This document shows, one piece after another, positions 17,284-27,072 of a stretch of 64,000 bases of DNA. How positions within the stretch are numbered: the first letter of the stretch is position 1; every line of letters starts with the position of its first letter. A program made the translations under genes and the position numbers. The stretch is from a bacterium (GTDB lineage: Bacteria > Bacillota > Bacilli > Lactobacillales > Streptococcaceae). Where the stretch lies: the NCBI GenBank assembly GCA_905221115.1, contig CAJNBX010000002.1, forward strand, positions 124,001 through 188,000, read 5' to 3'. The notes under the pieces were generated by a model. That model worked only from the letters and a program-made list of their open reading frames with translations. It had not been told where the DNA came from and searched no databases.

Positions 17284-18649
17284 AGCTTCTAATCAGCTCC
17301 TCTACTAATTCAATATGGGTGTAATAATCGGCGATTCGCACATTTTCATCTCCACCGTGGTCTCGACTATTGGCATTTCCTAGACCGAAGGCTACCATTG
17401 GCACCTCTAGGGCATCAAAGACCGTATGCATAGGCCCTGTCCCCGCTGTGGTCGGCAAGACTGAAACGCCCTGTGGATAGAATTTCTTAGCCAACTCGAT
17501 TACGTTGAGAATGGCTGGCGCGCTCATATCGCTTCGATAGCTCATCTCTCCCAAGGTATAGTATAATTCTACCTTATCAAAGCCATTTTTGTCTAGCTGT
17601 TTCCGAATTTTTTCCAGAACATCATGCGGTTCTAGACCAGGAACCAAACGAACTTCTAACTTAGCACTGGCTTCTGCTGGCAAAATCGTTTTGACCCCTT
17701 GCCCTTGATAACCTGACTGAATCCCTTCGATATTAAGGGCTGGCTCGAAAAAGAAACGTTTTAGAAAGGCTGCGCGGTTCTCTTGTAAGAGAGGCAATTC
17801 CAAACCATAAATCTGGCTGATTTCCCCTGGATTTCGTTGGGCGTAAGTATCCACCAAGGCCAATTCACGTTCATTTGGTTCTTGCACTTCTTCGTATAAG
17901 CCTTCAACCAAGATACGGCCATCTGCAGCGCGAAGAGACTGTAAGGCTTGGAGGAGATACCAAGGAGCTGATTCCACAACCCCACCATAACTAGAGTGAA
18001 TATCGACATCAGCGCTTTTTACCTTGGCATCAAAGGTCACAATCCCCTTATTTCCACCAGAAATTTCTAGCTGTTCCAAGGCATTTTTGGTCCCTTGTTC
18101 CCAGACCAACAAGTCTGCGCCACGAAGTTTGTCCGCATGTTTTTCCAGATACTTATCTAGGTCTGTCGAAGCCGATTCCTCCGCTCCCTCCATGATAAAA
18201 CTGATATTGACAGGCAGATCATCATGATGCTGCATGTATTTTCTCAAAGCACTCAAACGAGCTGTGATATGACCCTTGTCGTCATCGACCCCACGCCCAT
18301 ACATGAAACCATTGCGCACCGAAAGAGTAAAAGGATCCTCCGTCCACACCTGATCCCCGTCCGCTGGCACAGTGTCATAGTGGTTATAGAAAATTAGGGT
18401 CTTGGCATCTGGACGCGAACTCTTGAAATGTGCCATGACAAAGGGCGCTGTATAAGTCTCATCAACCTCCACTTCAGCCCCAACACGCTTGAAAATCTCA
18501 CCCAGATAATTGGCGACTTCCTTAAGTCCAACCTGCTGGGCAAAGACTGACTTCTTAGAAATCAAGGTACGCAAAACCTCAAAATAATGCTGGGCCACAT
18601 GATCCTTTTCAAATTTTTCAATTTGCTCTTGTTCACTAGGAAAAACCAT
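17276..18649 (-). CDS. M20-family metallopeptidase in the methionine operon
   Basis: A 457-residue cytoplasmic dinuclear zinc peptidase (M20/ArgE/DapE group). Metal-binding motifs: [11 protein letters not shown] (His near 91), [10 protein letters not shown] (Asp near 123), EGAEES (near 155). It is inserted between metQ and metN and overlaps metN, so it probably cleaves or deacylates a methionine-containing peptide or derivative brought in by MetQNI. That substrate is inference from context. Its homologues in pneumococcus have the same location. Confidence 0.9.
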   Translation of the reverse strand: MVFPSEQEQIEKFEKDHVAQHYFEVLRTLISKKSVFAQQVGLKEVANYLGEIFKRVGAEVEVDETYTAPFVMAHFKSSRPDAKTLIFYNHYDTVPADGDQVWTEDPFTLSVRNGFMYGRGVDDDKGHITARLSALRKYMQHHDDLPVNISFIMEGAEESASTDLDKYLEKHADKLRGADLLVWEQGTKNALEQLEISGGNKGIVTFDAKVKSADVDIHSSYGGVVESAPWYLLQALQSLRAADGRILVEGLYEEVQEPNERELALVDTYAQRNPGEISQIYGLELPLLQENRAAFLKRFFFEPALNIEGIQSGYQGQGVKTILPAEASAKLEVRLVPGLEPHDVLEKIRKQLDKNGFDKVELYYTLGEMSYRSDMSAPAILNVIELAKKFYPQGVSVLPTTAGTGPMHTVFDALEVPMVAFGLGNANSRDHGGDENVRIADYYTHIELVEELIRSYE

Positions 18650-18704
18650 ATTCTCTCTACCTTTCTATGAACGAATAGTCTTCTTTACAATTCATGCTCT
18701 ATAC

Positions 18705-18738
18705 AAAAGCAAGAGGTGGAATTTTCTCTCCCACCTCC
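18705..18738 (-). terminator. Hairpin between metQ and the M20 peptidase gene
   Basis: On the minus strand GAGGTGG (18737-18731) pairs with CCACCTC (18719-18713) and is followed by TTGCTTTTG. It may reduce transcription of the downstream peptidase and transporter genes relative to the abundant binding protein. Confidence 0.65.
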
Positions 18739-18748
18739 CTGTTTCTTA

Positions 18749-19603
18749 TTACCAAACTGGTTGATCCAAACCGTCTGATGTTTCTTCGATAACTTTTTTC
18801 ACTTCATCTGTGTGGTAAGCTGCGATCACTTTCTTGATAGCATCAGCCTTAGGTGATAATTCCCAATCTTTTTTCGCAACGATGATGTTGTACCATTGTT
18901 TTGAGTTTTCATCAGCTTGTTCTTTGAAAAGTGCTTTCTTGTAATCCAATTTTGCTTCTGTAACGAAGGTATTGTTTACAACGGCAGCGTCAACTGATGA
19001 CAATGAACGAGCTGTTTGGCTAGCATCCAATTCAGTGATTTTCAAGTTCTTTGGATTTTCTTTGATGTTAGCAACTGTTGCAAGGGCAGTTCCAGAAACA
19101 TCCAATTTAATCAAGCCAGCTGATTGAAGCAAGTAAAGCGCACGGCTTTCGTTTGTAGCGTCGTTCGGTACAGCGATTTCTCCGTTTGCTGGGATGTCTT
19201 CTACTTTAGTGTACTTGTTGTCACTTCCATTCAAACCTGAGTAAAGGCGGATTGGAGAGATGTAAGTATCTGCAATCGCTACAAGGTCTTTTCCGTTTTC
19301 TTTGTTCCAGTTGTTCAAGAAGTTGTAGTGTTGGAAAGCGTTCAAGTCTACTTCGCCATCAGCAGTTGCCTTGTTTGGTTGTGAGTAGTCTGTGAACTCT
19401 GTAAATTCCAAAGTGATACCGTCTTTTTTAACCAATTCTTGGATTTTATCCCAACGTTTTTCTTCAGAACCGCTACGGTTAACAGTTGCGATTTTGATAG
19501 TTGTTGCATTGTCTGCTTTCTTTTCTGAGTTTCCGCAAGCTGCAAGAGCCAAACCTGCGACTGTAGCAAGGGCTGCTACACCAAGCCATTTTTTGATTTT
19601 CAT
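18749..19603 (-). CDS. metQ: Methionine-binding lipoprotein MetQ
   Basis: Substrate-binding lipoprotein of the methionine importer. 284 residues with a lipobox ending ALAAC (lipidated Cys23) and the NLPA/MetQ fold (TIKIATVNRSGSEEKRWDKI, TDYSQPNKATADGEVDLNAF). First gene of the operon, preceded by AAGGAGAAAG and an upstream MET-box palindrome. Confidence 0.93.
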   Translation of the reverse strand: MKIKKWLGVAALATVAGLALAACGNSEKKADNATTIKIATVNRSGSEEKRWDKIQELVKKDGITLEFTEFTDYSQPNKATADGEVDLNAFQHYNFLNNWNKENGKDLVAIADTYISPIRLYSGLNGSDNKYTKVEDIPANGEIAVPNDATNESRALYLLQSAGLIKLDVSGTALATVANIKENPKNLKITELDASQTARSLSSVDAAVVNNTFVTEAKLDYKKALFKEQADENSKQWYNIIVAKKDWELSPKADAIKKVIAAYHTDEVKKVIEETSDGLDQPVW

Positions 19604-19685
19604 GATTCTTTCTCCTTAAAAATAATACCGTACTAGTATCTCACAATTTGTTTGATTTCACAAATTGTTATTAGATAGCCAGATA

Positions 19686-19702
19686 TATAGTTTAAAACTA
19701 TA
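19686..19702. promoter_or_regulatory. MET-box upstream of metQ
   Basis: TATAGTTTAAAACTATA matches the 17-bp streptococcal MET-box consensus (TATAGTTTNAAACTATA) described by comparative genomics for MtaR/MetR-type LysR regulators. It lies 83 bp upstream of metQ and indicates methionine-dependent control of the metQ operon. Confidence 0.85.
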
Positions 19703-19710
19703 TCCCTAAA

Positions 19711-19756
19711 AACTGAGAAATCATCCACCTTATGCAGAATGGATGATTTCAAAAAA
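19711..19756 (-). terminator. Terminator after the amino-acid-binding lipoprotein gene
   Basis: GAAATCATCCA and TGGATGATTTC form an 11-bp stem (19717-19750). On the minus strand it is followed by TCAGTTTTTAGG. It separates this gene from the metQ operon. Confidence 0.75.
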
Positions 19757-20620
<864 letters not shown>

Positions 20621-20690
20621 TTAACAGAAAAAGATCATTTACGCCATTATATGATATCTATCTCTGTGATAAATTTTCTTTATGGCTGAT

Positions 20691-21014
20691 TTAAAAGACC
20701 AAACGCAAGACTGCAATCAAGACCACTCCAAAGAGAACTGTTCCGACTAGATTGCGGTAGCGAAAGGCTACCCAAGCTGTTGGAAAGATGGCTAAGAAGT
20801 CCAGCCATTTGATTTGAGGTAAGTTACCAACCTTGCCTGTCACTACGCTTGAAAGAATCAAGGCAAAGATAATAGAAACGGGCAAGAACTTCAAAAAACG
20901 CTCAACGATTGCAGGCAAACCCTTATACTTGACCAAGATGAAGGGAATCATACGGGGAATCCACGTCACCAAGCCAGAGAAAACAACTGCTAATAAAAGA
21001 TACTTACTGACCAT
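20691..21014 (-). CDS. azlD: AzlD branched-chain amino acid exporter subunit
   Basis: A 107-residue membrane protein with about four helices, the small partner of AzlC (PF05437 type). It overlaps the end of azlC by 11 bp. Together they form an exporter for branched-chain amino acids or analogues in the families studied. No regulator is adjacent. Confidence 0.87.
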   Translation of the reverse strand: MVSKYLLLAVVFSGLVTWIPRMIPFILVKYKGLPAIVERFLKFLPVSIIFALILSSVVTGKVGNLPQIKWLDFLAIFPTAWVAFRYRNLVGTVLFGVVLIAVLRLVF

Positions 21015-21699
21015 CTAAAACCACCCCCATTGTACAACCAAGTAGCGTCGCAAATAGAACAGCTAGTGACTGAGACACCACTGTCAAAAGTAAAAAGAAG
21101 GACACCGCAACAACTGCTAAGATAATGAGCAGATTGCGGACAGGAATCCGTCTTTGCATAATCTGGAATTGCGAAGCAAAAATGCCGATAAACATCCCAA
21201 CTAGGGCAAAATCTAAACCAAAGATTTCTGGATTTGGTAACAGACCACCCAGAGCCGTTCCGACAACTGTTCCCACAAACCAAGCCACATAGCTGTTGAG
21301 ATTGTTTCCGTGCATCCACATCGGATTGACCTTGTCTGTATGGGCTAATTCACCCATCAAAACGCCGTAAGTCTCATCTGTCAAGATGCTAGACATACCG
21401 ATATTGTGCCAGAGACTAGTATGACGAAAATAAGTCGATGCGTGTAAACTCAACAAAAAGAGACGCAAATTGATTAGAAAAACCGTCATAGCAATAGCTG
21501 CCACAGGAGCTTGAACCGCAATCAGTGCCAACATGGCAAACTGGGCACTCCCAGCATAAACAAAGAGGCTCATCAAGCCCATCTCAACAGGGGTCACATA
21601 AGGCGCACCGATAATCCCACAGGCAAGGCCAATACTGACATAACCAAGGGCCGTTGGCATAGCTGCCTGCGCCCCCTCCCAAAATCCTTTTTCTTTCAT
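21004..21699 (-). CDS. azlC: AzlC branched-chain amino acid exporter subunit
   Basis: A 231-residue membrane protein with the AzlC opening (FWEGAQAAMPTALGYVSIGLACGI) and conserved LTDETYGVLM. The start at 21699 follows GAGGAGAAAG; an in-frame ATG 12 bp upstream is inside that RBS. A TTATAAT -10 lies about 60 bp upstream. Confidence 0.9.
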   Translation of the reverse strand: MKEKGFWEGAQAAMPTALGYVSIGLACGIIGAPYVTPVEMGLMSLFVYAGSAQFAMLALIAVQAPVAAIAMTVFLINLRLFLLSLHASTYFRHTSLWHNIGMSSILTDETYGVLMGELAHTDKVNPMWMHGNNLNSYVAWFVGTVVGTALGGLLPNPEIFGLDFALVGMFIGIFASQFQIMQRRIPVRNLLIILAVVAVSFFLLLTVVSQSLAVLFATLLGCTMGVVLDGQ

Positions 21700-21786
21700 C
21701 TTTCTCCTCATATTGTCTTAATAAATGGGCTGAAAAGACTCCAGCCACAGCATGGACTATTATAACACATTCAGGAAAGAGAAAAA

Positions 21787-21813
21787 AGTCTGCTGATTAT
21801 AATCAGACAGACT
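21787..21813 (-). terminator. Terminator of the tsaB-rimI-tsaD operon
   Basis: AGTCTGTCTGAT / ATCAGCAGACT hairpin with one mismatch followed by TTTTTTCTC on the minus strand, directly after the tsaD stop. Confidence 0.85.
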
Positions 21814-21818
21814 CCATT

Positions 21819-22829
21819 TTATTCCATAGTATCAAAAGCGAGACTTGGTCTGGCATTGAGATCCAAGCTTGCAAAGTTTTCTTTGTTCCACTCGCTGACG
21901 CTAGCATAGGCAATCATACCTGCATTGTCTCCGCAGAGGCGCAGAGGGGGAATGATGACCTTGACATCTGTGATTTCGGCTGCTAGGCGTTCTCTGAGAC
22001 CTTTATTGGCTGCCACACCTCCAGCCACAACTAGGGTTTTAACAGGGTATTTCTCCAAAGCCTTCTTGGTTTTAGCCATGAGAATATCCATAACTGCAGC
22101 TTGGAAGGAAGCACACAAATCCTCTGTGGACAAGCTTTCTCCCTTTTGCTCGGCATTATGGTGAAGATTGATAAAGGCAGATTTCAAACCTGAAAATGAA
22201 AACTCCAGATTATCTTCCTTAATCATGGCACGAGGAAAATCATAAATATCCTGTCCCTGATGAGCTAGCTCGTCAATCTCACGACCGGCAGGATAGGTCA
22301 AGCCCATGACACGGCCGACCTTATCATAAGCCTCACCAACCGCGTCATCTCGCGTTTCCCCAACAATCTTGTAATCACCAGCCTCAGAAACATAAACCAA
22401 CTCTGTGTGTCCACCGCTAACCAAGAGGGCTAGCAAGGGAAACTCCAAAGGCTCTACATTTTGAGCTGCCATGAGGTGACCAGCCATGTGGTTAACAGGG
22501 ATAAGTGGAAGTCCATGTGCCCAAGCAAAAGCCTTAGCAGCTGACAAGCCAACTAGCAAGGCTCCGACCAAGCCTGGTCCATAGGTAACCGCCACAGCTG
22601 TCACATCCTCTTCGGTAATCCCTGCTTCTGCCAATGCCTCCTCGATACAGGCTGTAATGACCTCGACATGGTGACGACTAGCCACTTCCGGCACTACGCC
22701 GCCAAAACGTTTGTGACTCTCAATTTGACTGGCAATGACATTGGACAAGAGCTCATCGTCGTTTTTCAAGACGGCAACACTGGTCTCATCACAGGATGTC
22801 TCAAATGCTAAAATATATCTATCCTTCAT
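21819..22829 (-). CDS. tsaD: tRNA threonylcarbamoyladenosine transferase TsaD
   Basis: Catalytic subunit transferring the threonylcarbamoyl group to A37 of ANN-decoding tRNAs, working with TsaB and TsaE. 336 residues, ASKHA fold, iron-binding HMAGH motif near residue 111, and [13 protein letters not shown] near 270. Overlaps rimI by 11 bp in the tsaB-rimI-tsaD operon. Older annotations call it gcp or O-sialoglycoprotein endopeptidase. Confidence 0.97.
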   Translation of the reverse strand: MKDRYILAFETSCDETSVAVLKNDDELLSNVIASQIESHKRFGGVVPEVASRHHVEVITACIEEALAEAGITEEDVTAVAVTYGPGLVGALLVGLSAAKAFAWAHGLPLIPVNHMAGHLMAAQNVEPLEFPLLALLVSGGHTELVYVSEAGDYKIVGETRDDAVGEAYDKVGRVMGLTYPAGREIDELAHQGQDIYDFPRAMIKEDNLEFSFSGLKSAFINLHHNAEQKGESLSTEDLCASFQAAVMDILMAKTKKALEKYPVKTLVVAGGVAANKGLRERLAAEITDVKVIIPPLRLCGDNAGMIAYASVSEWNKENFASLDLNARPSLAFDTME

Positions 22830-23256
22830 CTATTTCTCTCTTCATGATAATGGCGTCCTCGACTGGGTCATGGTAGTAGGCCTTTCTCTCAGCGATGACT
22901 GCCATTTTTTCTTTCTTGTAAAATGCTTGCGCTCGATGATTTGAACTTCTGACTTCAAGGAAAATTTCCTTGTCTGTCGGCAATTGAGCAAACAAGGCTG
23001 ACGCAATTCCCTGACCCTGATAGGCTCCTTTGACAGCGATTTGCAGGACTTCTGCCTCAAAGATATTTTCCTGCACAGCTAGAAAGCCAATCACTTCTGC
23101 CCCATCATAAGCCAAAGCATACCAAGTCTGATCTTGGGACAGGTCTGCTTGGATTTGTTCCAGCGTCCAAGGACTGACTGGGTAAACAGCTGCCATCACA
23201 GCATAGATGGCTTGAGCCAGATCAGGTTGCTGTTGGATTCGTTTGATCTCTATCAT
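22819..23256 (-). CDS. rimI: Ribosomal-protein-alanine N-acetyltransferase RimI
   Basis: A 145-residue GNAT acetyltransferase; the acetyl-CoA loop reads [13 protein letters not shown] (near 75) and the C-terminal half has [16 protein letters not shown]. In this operon family it acetylates the N-terminus of ribosomal protein bS18. The start overlaps the tsaB stop by 4 bp and its end overlaps tsaD. Confidence 0.92.
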   Translation of the reverse strand: MIEIKRIQQQPDLAQAIYAVMAAVYPVSPWTLEQIQADLSQDQTWYALAYDGAEVIGFLAVQENIFEAEVLQIAVKGAYQGQGIASALFAQLPTDKEIFLEVRSSNHRAQAFYKKEKMAVIAERKAYYHDPVEDAIIMKREIDEG

Positions 23257-23936
23257 AGTCGTTTAATGTAGGACTCGCCAGACTCGGTATGGTTCTTGAG
23301 CCAGTTTTCCTCAGCCTCGACACGCTTGAGGTAGTTAGGCACAAAATCATGCAAGGAGTCTGCTTCCTTGTCCCAGGCCCAGAGAGCTAGATTAGTTGCA
23401 TTTGGCAAGGTTTCTTTGAGATTAGTCCTTGGCAAGTGTTCTTGAATCTGCTCCACAAAGGGGCCAACTTCTCCGACAAAGGTTACTTGACTAGCACCCT
23501 TGATTAACTCAATCACTCTCTCAAAGGGCAGGTGCGCTTCTGGCATGACAGGATTAGCATTTTCATAAAATCCTGCATAAACGTTGTTGCGACGCGCATC
23601 CATCAAAGGAACGAACAATCCTTCTTGTTGGTAGGGCACCAGAGCCAAGAGGCTAGACATACCAACTAACTCAATGTTCAGAGTGTGAGCTAAGGTTTTG
23701 GCAGTTGCTACCGCAATTCGCAAGCCTGTGTAGCTACCCGGCCCTTCCGCCACCACGATTCGGTCCAAATCCTTGGGCGTCCAATCCAAACTTGCCATCA
23801 AAAAATCGATGGCAGGCATAAGGGTAATACTGTGATTTTTCTTAATATTAATCGTCGTCTCGGCAAGAACCTGCTTGTCCTCTAAAATAGCGAGAGAAAG
23901 AGCCTTGCTGGACGTATCAAAAGCTAATACTTTCAT
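23253..23936 (-). CDS. tsaB: tRNA threonylcarbamoyladenosine biosynthesis protein TsaB
   Basis: A 227-residue ASKHA-fold partner that forms a heterodimer with TsaD. Typical opening MKVLAFDTSSKALSLAI and AEGPGSYTGLRIAVATAKTL near 65. First gene of the operon. A TATAAT-type -10 lies about 30 bp upstream on the minus strand. Confidence 0.95.
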   Translation of the reverse strand: MKVLAFDTSSKALSLAILEDKQVLAETTINIKKNHSITLMPAIDFLMASLDWTPKDLDRIVVAEGPGSYTGLRIAVATAKTLAHTLNIELVGMSSLLALVPYQQEGLFVPLMDARRNNVYAGFYENANPVMPEAHLPFERVIELIKGASQVTFVGEVGPFVEQIQEHLPRTNLKETLPNATNLALWAWDKEADSLHDFVPNYLKRVEAEENWLKNHTESGESYIKRL

Positions 23937-24145
23937 AACACATTCCTATCTTTTTGTCTGCTTACTATTATACTACAAAAGCTGGCACATGGGAATTTTC
24001 TTTATTCCCAAACAAAAATGCCTATACTTAAACAAAAAATAATTCGCAAATAAAATTCAAAAAAATGCTCACTTTTCCTTTTCTTTTCCGAATATAAAAG
24101 TGAACAAGAAAATTGAAAGGATCTTCGTAAAAAGTTTGGTAAGTC

Positions 24146-24343
24146 ATGCTAGATAAAAGACACATTTTTAGAAGGATAAATTTTATTGTCTTCATCTCTT
24201 ACAGTTTGCTCAACATTCTCAATGATTTAAACATTACTACTATCCCTTTACCAATTGATCTATCTGTTTGTATTGTTTTATTTTTATGCTTCAACTCTAT
24301 TTTTGGGCAGAACAATGACTACCATAAAAATAATAAGCTCTGA
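24146..24343 (+). CDS. Small hydrophobic protein, uncertain gene
   Basis: A possible 65-residue protein with two hydrophobic stretches (about 12-28 and 36-53) and a basic N-terminus. There is no convincing RBS (TTTGGTAAGTC) and I do not recognise the family. Upstream (24080-24115) lies a CACTTTT...AAAAGTG inverted repeat. It may be a real membrane peptide, a remnant, or chance. It fills most of the 23937-24472 gap on the plus strand. Confidence 0.3.
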   Translation: MLDKRHIFRRINFIVFISYSLLNILNDLNITTIPLPIDLSVCIVLFLCFNSIFGQNNDYHKNNKL

Positions 24344-24367
24344 AAATTCCATTGTCATGTCATTTTA

Positions 24368-24406
24368 AAAAATCAAAAACCGCCTCATCTGGATAGATGG
24401 GGTGGA
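24368..24406. terminator. Terminator hairpin
   Basis: CCGCCTCATCT and AGATGGGGTGG (24381-24406) form an imperfect stem. On the minus strand it is followed by TTTTTGATTTTTT, on the plus strand by AATTTTC. It could end the small plus-strand ORF or back up the terminator near 24445. Confidence 0.6.
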
Positions 24407-24441
24407 ATTTTCGTATAGTAAATCTACTATCTCTTTATCCC

Positions 24442-24470
24442 CAAACAAAAAGCCCCAGCATAAGCAGGGC
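24442..24470 (-). terminator. Terminator of the 71-residue membrane protein gene
   Basis: On the minus strand TGCCCTGCTTATGCTGGGGC forms a GC-rich hairpin followed by TTTTTGTTTGG, just after the stop at 24473. Confidence 0.7.
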
Positions 24471-24472
24471 AT

Positions 24473-24688
24473 CTAAGCATTTAATCCAAAGTAAAACACA
24501 AACCAAACGACATAGGTTACGAGGAGGAGAAAAAGCGAGTAGAGAGTCACAAAGGTCATTTTCCACAAGAACTTGGTTTTTCGTTGTTCCAGTTTGGCAA
24601 ATAGAAGATTCCCCGCATAAACGCAAGCAACAAAAACAATAAAAGCTACCAAGCGAGCTCCGATAGCAAAAGCAAATAAGTTATACAT
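24473..24688 (-). CDS. Small membrane protein, 71 residues
   Basis: Two transmembrane helices (about 4-28 and 42-66) separated by a basic loop (KLEQRKTKFLWK). The RBS is excellent (CAAGGAGGTTGCCCT), and a terminator follows, so this is very likely a real single gene. The family is not recognised. The gene is divergent from rpoY-rnjA. Confidence 0.75.
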   Translation of the reverse strand: MYNLFAFAIGARLVAFIVFVACVYAGNLLFAKLEQRKTKFLWKMTFVTLYSLFLLLVTYVVWFVFYFGLNA

Positions 24689-24828
24689 AGGGCAACCTCC
24701 TTGACTTAAAAACTATATGGAATTATGACAAGCAATAAATTCCACTCCCGTTATCAATATAACACATTTTCTTTATTTTTGCAAGCGTTTACTAAAGAAA
24801 TCGTCCCCTGACTTTCTCGTTTCCGTCT

Positions 24829-24857
24829 TTTACTAATTTTTCATTTTGTGGTATAAT
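24829..24857 (+). promoter_or_regulatory. Promoter of rpoY-rnjA
   Basis: TTTACT (24829-24834), 17 bp, TATAAT (24852-24857) with TGG directly upstream (extended -10). A weak cre-like TGCAAGCGTTTACT (12 of 14) lies at about 24779-24792, between this promoter and the divergent small membrane gene. Confidence 0.65.
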
Positions 24858-24967
24858 TGAAATAATTGTAACGAATCAAGGTCAATCTAGACACAAAATG
24901 GAATGAAATCAAGCAAATCTATGCTAAAAGTTTGGAATAAGCTGACCTGTAAATAGAAAGGAACTAT

Positions 24968-25201
24968 ATGATTTACAAAGTTTTTTATCAAGAAACAAAA
25001 GAACGTAGCCCACGCCGTGAAACAACACGCGCACTTTACCTAGACATCGATGCCAGCTCAGAACTTGAGGGTCGCATCGCTGCTCGCCAACTTGTCGAAG
25101 AAAATCGCCCAGAGTACAACATCGAGTATATCGAACGCTTGTCTGACAAATTGCTAGATTACGAAAAAGAAACTGGCGCCTTCGAGATCACGGAGTTCTA
25201 A
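24968..25201 (+). CDS. rpoY: RNA polymerase epsilon subunit RpoY
   Basis: A 77-residue accessory subunit of Firmicute RNA polymerase (DUF1447). The sequence [20 protein letters not shown] and the acidic tail GAFEITEF are typical. RBS AAAGGAAC. It sits immediately upstream of rnjA, the conserved arrangement in Bacilli. Confidence 0.95.
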   Translation: MIYKVFYQETKERSPRRETTRALYLDIDASSELEGRIAARQLVEENRPEYNIEYIERLSDKLLDYEKETGAFEITEF

Positions 25202-25202
25202 T

Positions 25203-26882
25203 ATGGCCTATACTCTTAAACCTGAAGAAGTCGGCGTTTTTGCCATCGGTGGTCTGGGAGAAATCGGGAAAAACACATACGGGATTGAATACCAAGATGA
25301 GATTATCATCGTCGATGCTGGGATTAAATTCCCAGAAGATGACTTGCTGGGTATCGACTACGTCATTCCTGATTACTCTTACATTGTAGACAATATCGAC
25401 CGCGTCAAGGCTGTTTTGATTACACACGGACACGAGGACCACATCGGTGGGATTCCATTCCTGCTCAAGCAAGCAAATGTCCCTATCTACGCTGGACCGC
25501 TTGCCCTGGCTTTGATCCGTGGGAAACTCGAAGAACATGGTCTCCTGCGCAACGCCAAACTTTACGAAATCAACCACAACACTGAGTTGACCTTTAAAAA
25601 TCTCAAGGCAACTTTCTTTAGAACGACTCACTCTATTCCAGAGCCTTTGGGAATTGTCATTCATACTCCTCAAGGGAAAATTGTCTGTACGGGTGACTTC
25701 AAGTTTGACTTAACACCAGTTGGTGAACCAGCAGATTTGCACCGTATGGCTGCCCTTGGTGAAGAAGGTGTTCTCTGTCTTCTCTCTGACTCAACAAATG
25801 CGGAAGTACCAACCTTTACCAACTCTGAAAAAGTCGTTGGCCAGTCCATCATGAAGATTATCCAAGGCATTGAAGGACGTATCATCTTTGCATCCTTTGC
25901 CTCAAATATCTTCCGTCTCCAGCAAGCAACTGAAGCTGCTGTTAAGACTGGACGCAAGATTGCAGTCTTTGGTCGTTCTATGGAAAAGGCCATTGTCAAC
26001 GGAATTGAGCTTGGTTACATCAAAGCTCCTAAGGGAACCTTTATCGAGCCAAATGAAATTAAAGATTACCCTGCAGGCGAGATTCTTATCCTCTGTACAG
26101 GTAGTCAGGGTGAGCCGATGGCAGCCCTCTCTCGTATCGCCAACGGAACCCACCGTCAGGTGCAACTCCAACCAGGTGATACCGTTATCTTCTCTTCTAG
26201 CCCAATCCCTGGAAATACAACTAGCGTCAACAAGCTGATTAACATCATTTCTGAAGCTGGTGTCGAAGTTATCCACGGTAAAGTGAACAATATCCATACA
26301 TCTGGACACGGTGGTCAGCAAGAGCAAAAACTTATGCTCCGCTTGATTAAGCCAAAATACTTCATGCCTGTCCACGGTGAATACCGCATGCAAAAAGTCC
26401 ACGCTGGACTAGCAGTGGATACTGGTGTTGAGAAGGACAATATCTTTATCATGAGTAATGGTGATGTGCTTGCCCTTACTGCTAACTCAGCTCGTATTGC
26501 AGGTCATTTCAACGCCCAAGACATCTATGTCGATGGAAATCGTATCGGTGAAATAGGTGCTGCTGTCCTCAAAGATCGTCGTGATCTATCTGAAGATGGT
26601 GTCGTTCTGGCAGTCGCAACTGTTGACTTCAAATCGCAGATGATTCTATCTGGTCCAGACATCCTCAGCCGAGGCTTTGTCTACATGAGAGAATCTGGCG
26701 ATTTGATTCGCCAAAGCCAGCGCATCCTCTTCAATGCAATTCGTATCGCACTGAAAAACAAGGACGCCAGCGTGCAATCTGTCAATGGTGCCATTGTTAA
26801 CGCCATCCGACCATTCCTTTATGAAAATACAGAACGTGAACCGATTATCATCCCGATGATCCTCACACCAGATGAAGAATAA
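25203..26882 (+). CDS. rnjA: Ribonuclease J1
   Basis: Essential endo- and 5'-3' exoribonuclease of mRNA decay and rRNA maturation. 559 residues; metallo-beta-lactamase motif HGHEDHIGG (His75, His77, Asp79, His80), beta-CASP domain in the middle ([25 protein letters not shown]) and a C-terminal domain. Start 1 base after the rpoY stop, with its RBS (CGGAG) inside rpoY. Confidence 0.96.
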   Translation: MAYTLKPEEVGVFAIGGLGEIGKNTYGIEYQDEIIIVDAGIKFPEDDLLGIDYVIPDYSYIVDNIDRVKAVLITHGHEDHIGGIPFLLKQANVPIYAGPLALALIRGKLEEHGLLRNAKLYEINHNTELTFKNLKATFFRTTHSIPEPLGIVIHTPQGKIVCTGDFKFDLTPVGEPADLHRMAALGEEGVLCLLSDSTNAEVPTFTNSEKVVGQSIMKIIQGIEGRIIFASFASNIFRLQQATEAAVKTGRKIAVFGRSMEKAIVNGIELGYIKAPKGTFIEPNEIKDYPAGEILILCTGSQGEPMAALSRIANGTHRQVQLQPGDTVIFSSSPIPGNTTSVNKLINIISEAGVEVIHGKVNNIHTSGHGGQQEQKLMLRLIKPKYFMPVHGEYRMQKVHAGLAVDTGVEKDNIFIMSNGDVLALTANSARIAGHFNAQDIYVDGNRIGEIGAAVLKDRRDLSEDGVVLAVATVDFKSQMILSGPDILSRGFVYMRESGDLIRQSQRILFNAIRIALKNKDASVQSVNGAIVNAIRPFLYENTEREPIIIPMILTPDEE

Positions 26883-27030
26883 TACTCTTCGAAAATCTCT
26901 TCAAACCACGTCAGCTTCGCCTTGCCGTATATATGTTACTGACTTCGTCAGTTCTATCTACAACCTCAAAGCAGTGCTTTGAGCAACCTACGGCTAGCTT
27001 CCTAGTTTGCTCTTTGATTTTCATTGAGTA
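26882..27030 (+). repeat. BOX element (boxA-boxB-boxC)
   Basis: About 149 bp in forward orientation: boxA begins ATACTCTTCGAAAATCTCTT and contains TTCGCCTTGCCGTA, the site of the classical BOX-PCR primer. boxB is GTTACTGACTTCGTCAG to GCAGTGCTTTGAG. boxC ends CTTTGATTTTCATTGAGTA. It starts at the rnjA stop codon. Confidence 0.95.
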
Positions 27031-27039
27031 CAAGTCAAC

Positions 27040-27071
27040 AAAACAGCCCCGATTTTTCGGAGCTGTTTTTC
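27040..27071. terminator. Bidirectional terminator between rnjA and mnmG
   Basis: AAAACAGCCCCG / CGGAGCTGTTTT hairpin with T-runs on both sides. Confidence 0.85.
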
Positions 27072-27072
27072 T

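Noticed and set aside
24095-24115. ComX-type cin-box (TACGAATA) near CCGAATATAA
   Set aside because: One mismatch in an AT-rich region, and no late competence gene follows.
24397-24642. 81-codon plus-strand frame
   Set aside because: It runs antisense to the 71-residue membrane protein gene, which has a far better RBS and terminator.
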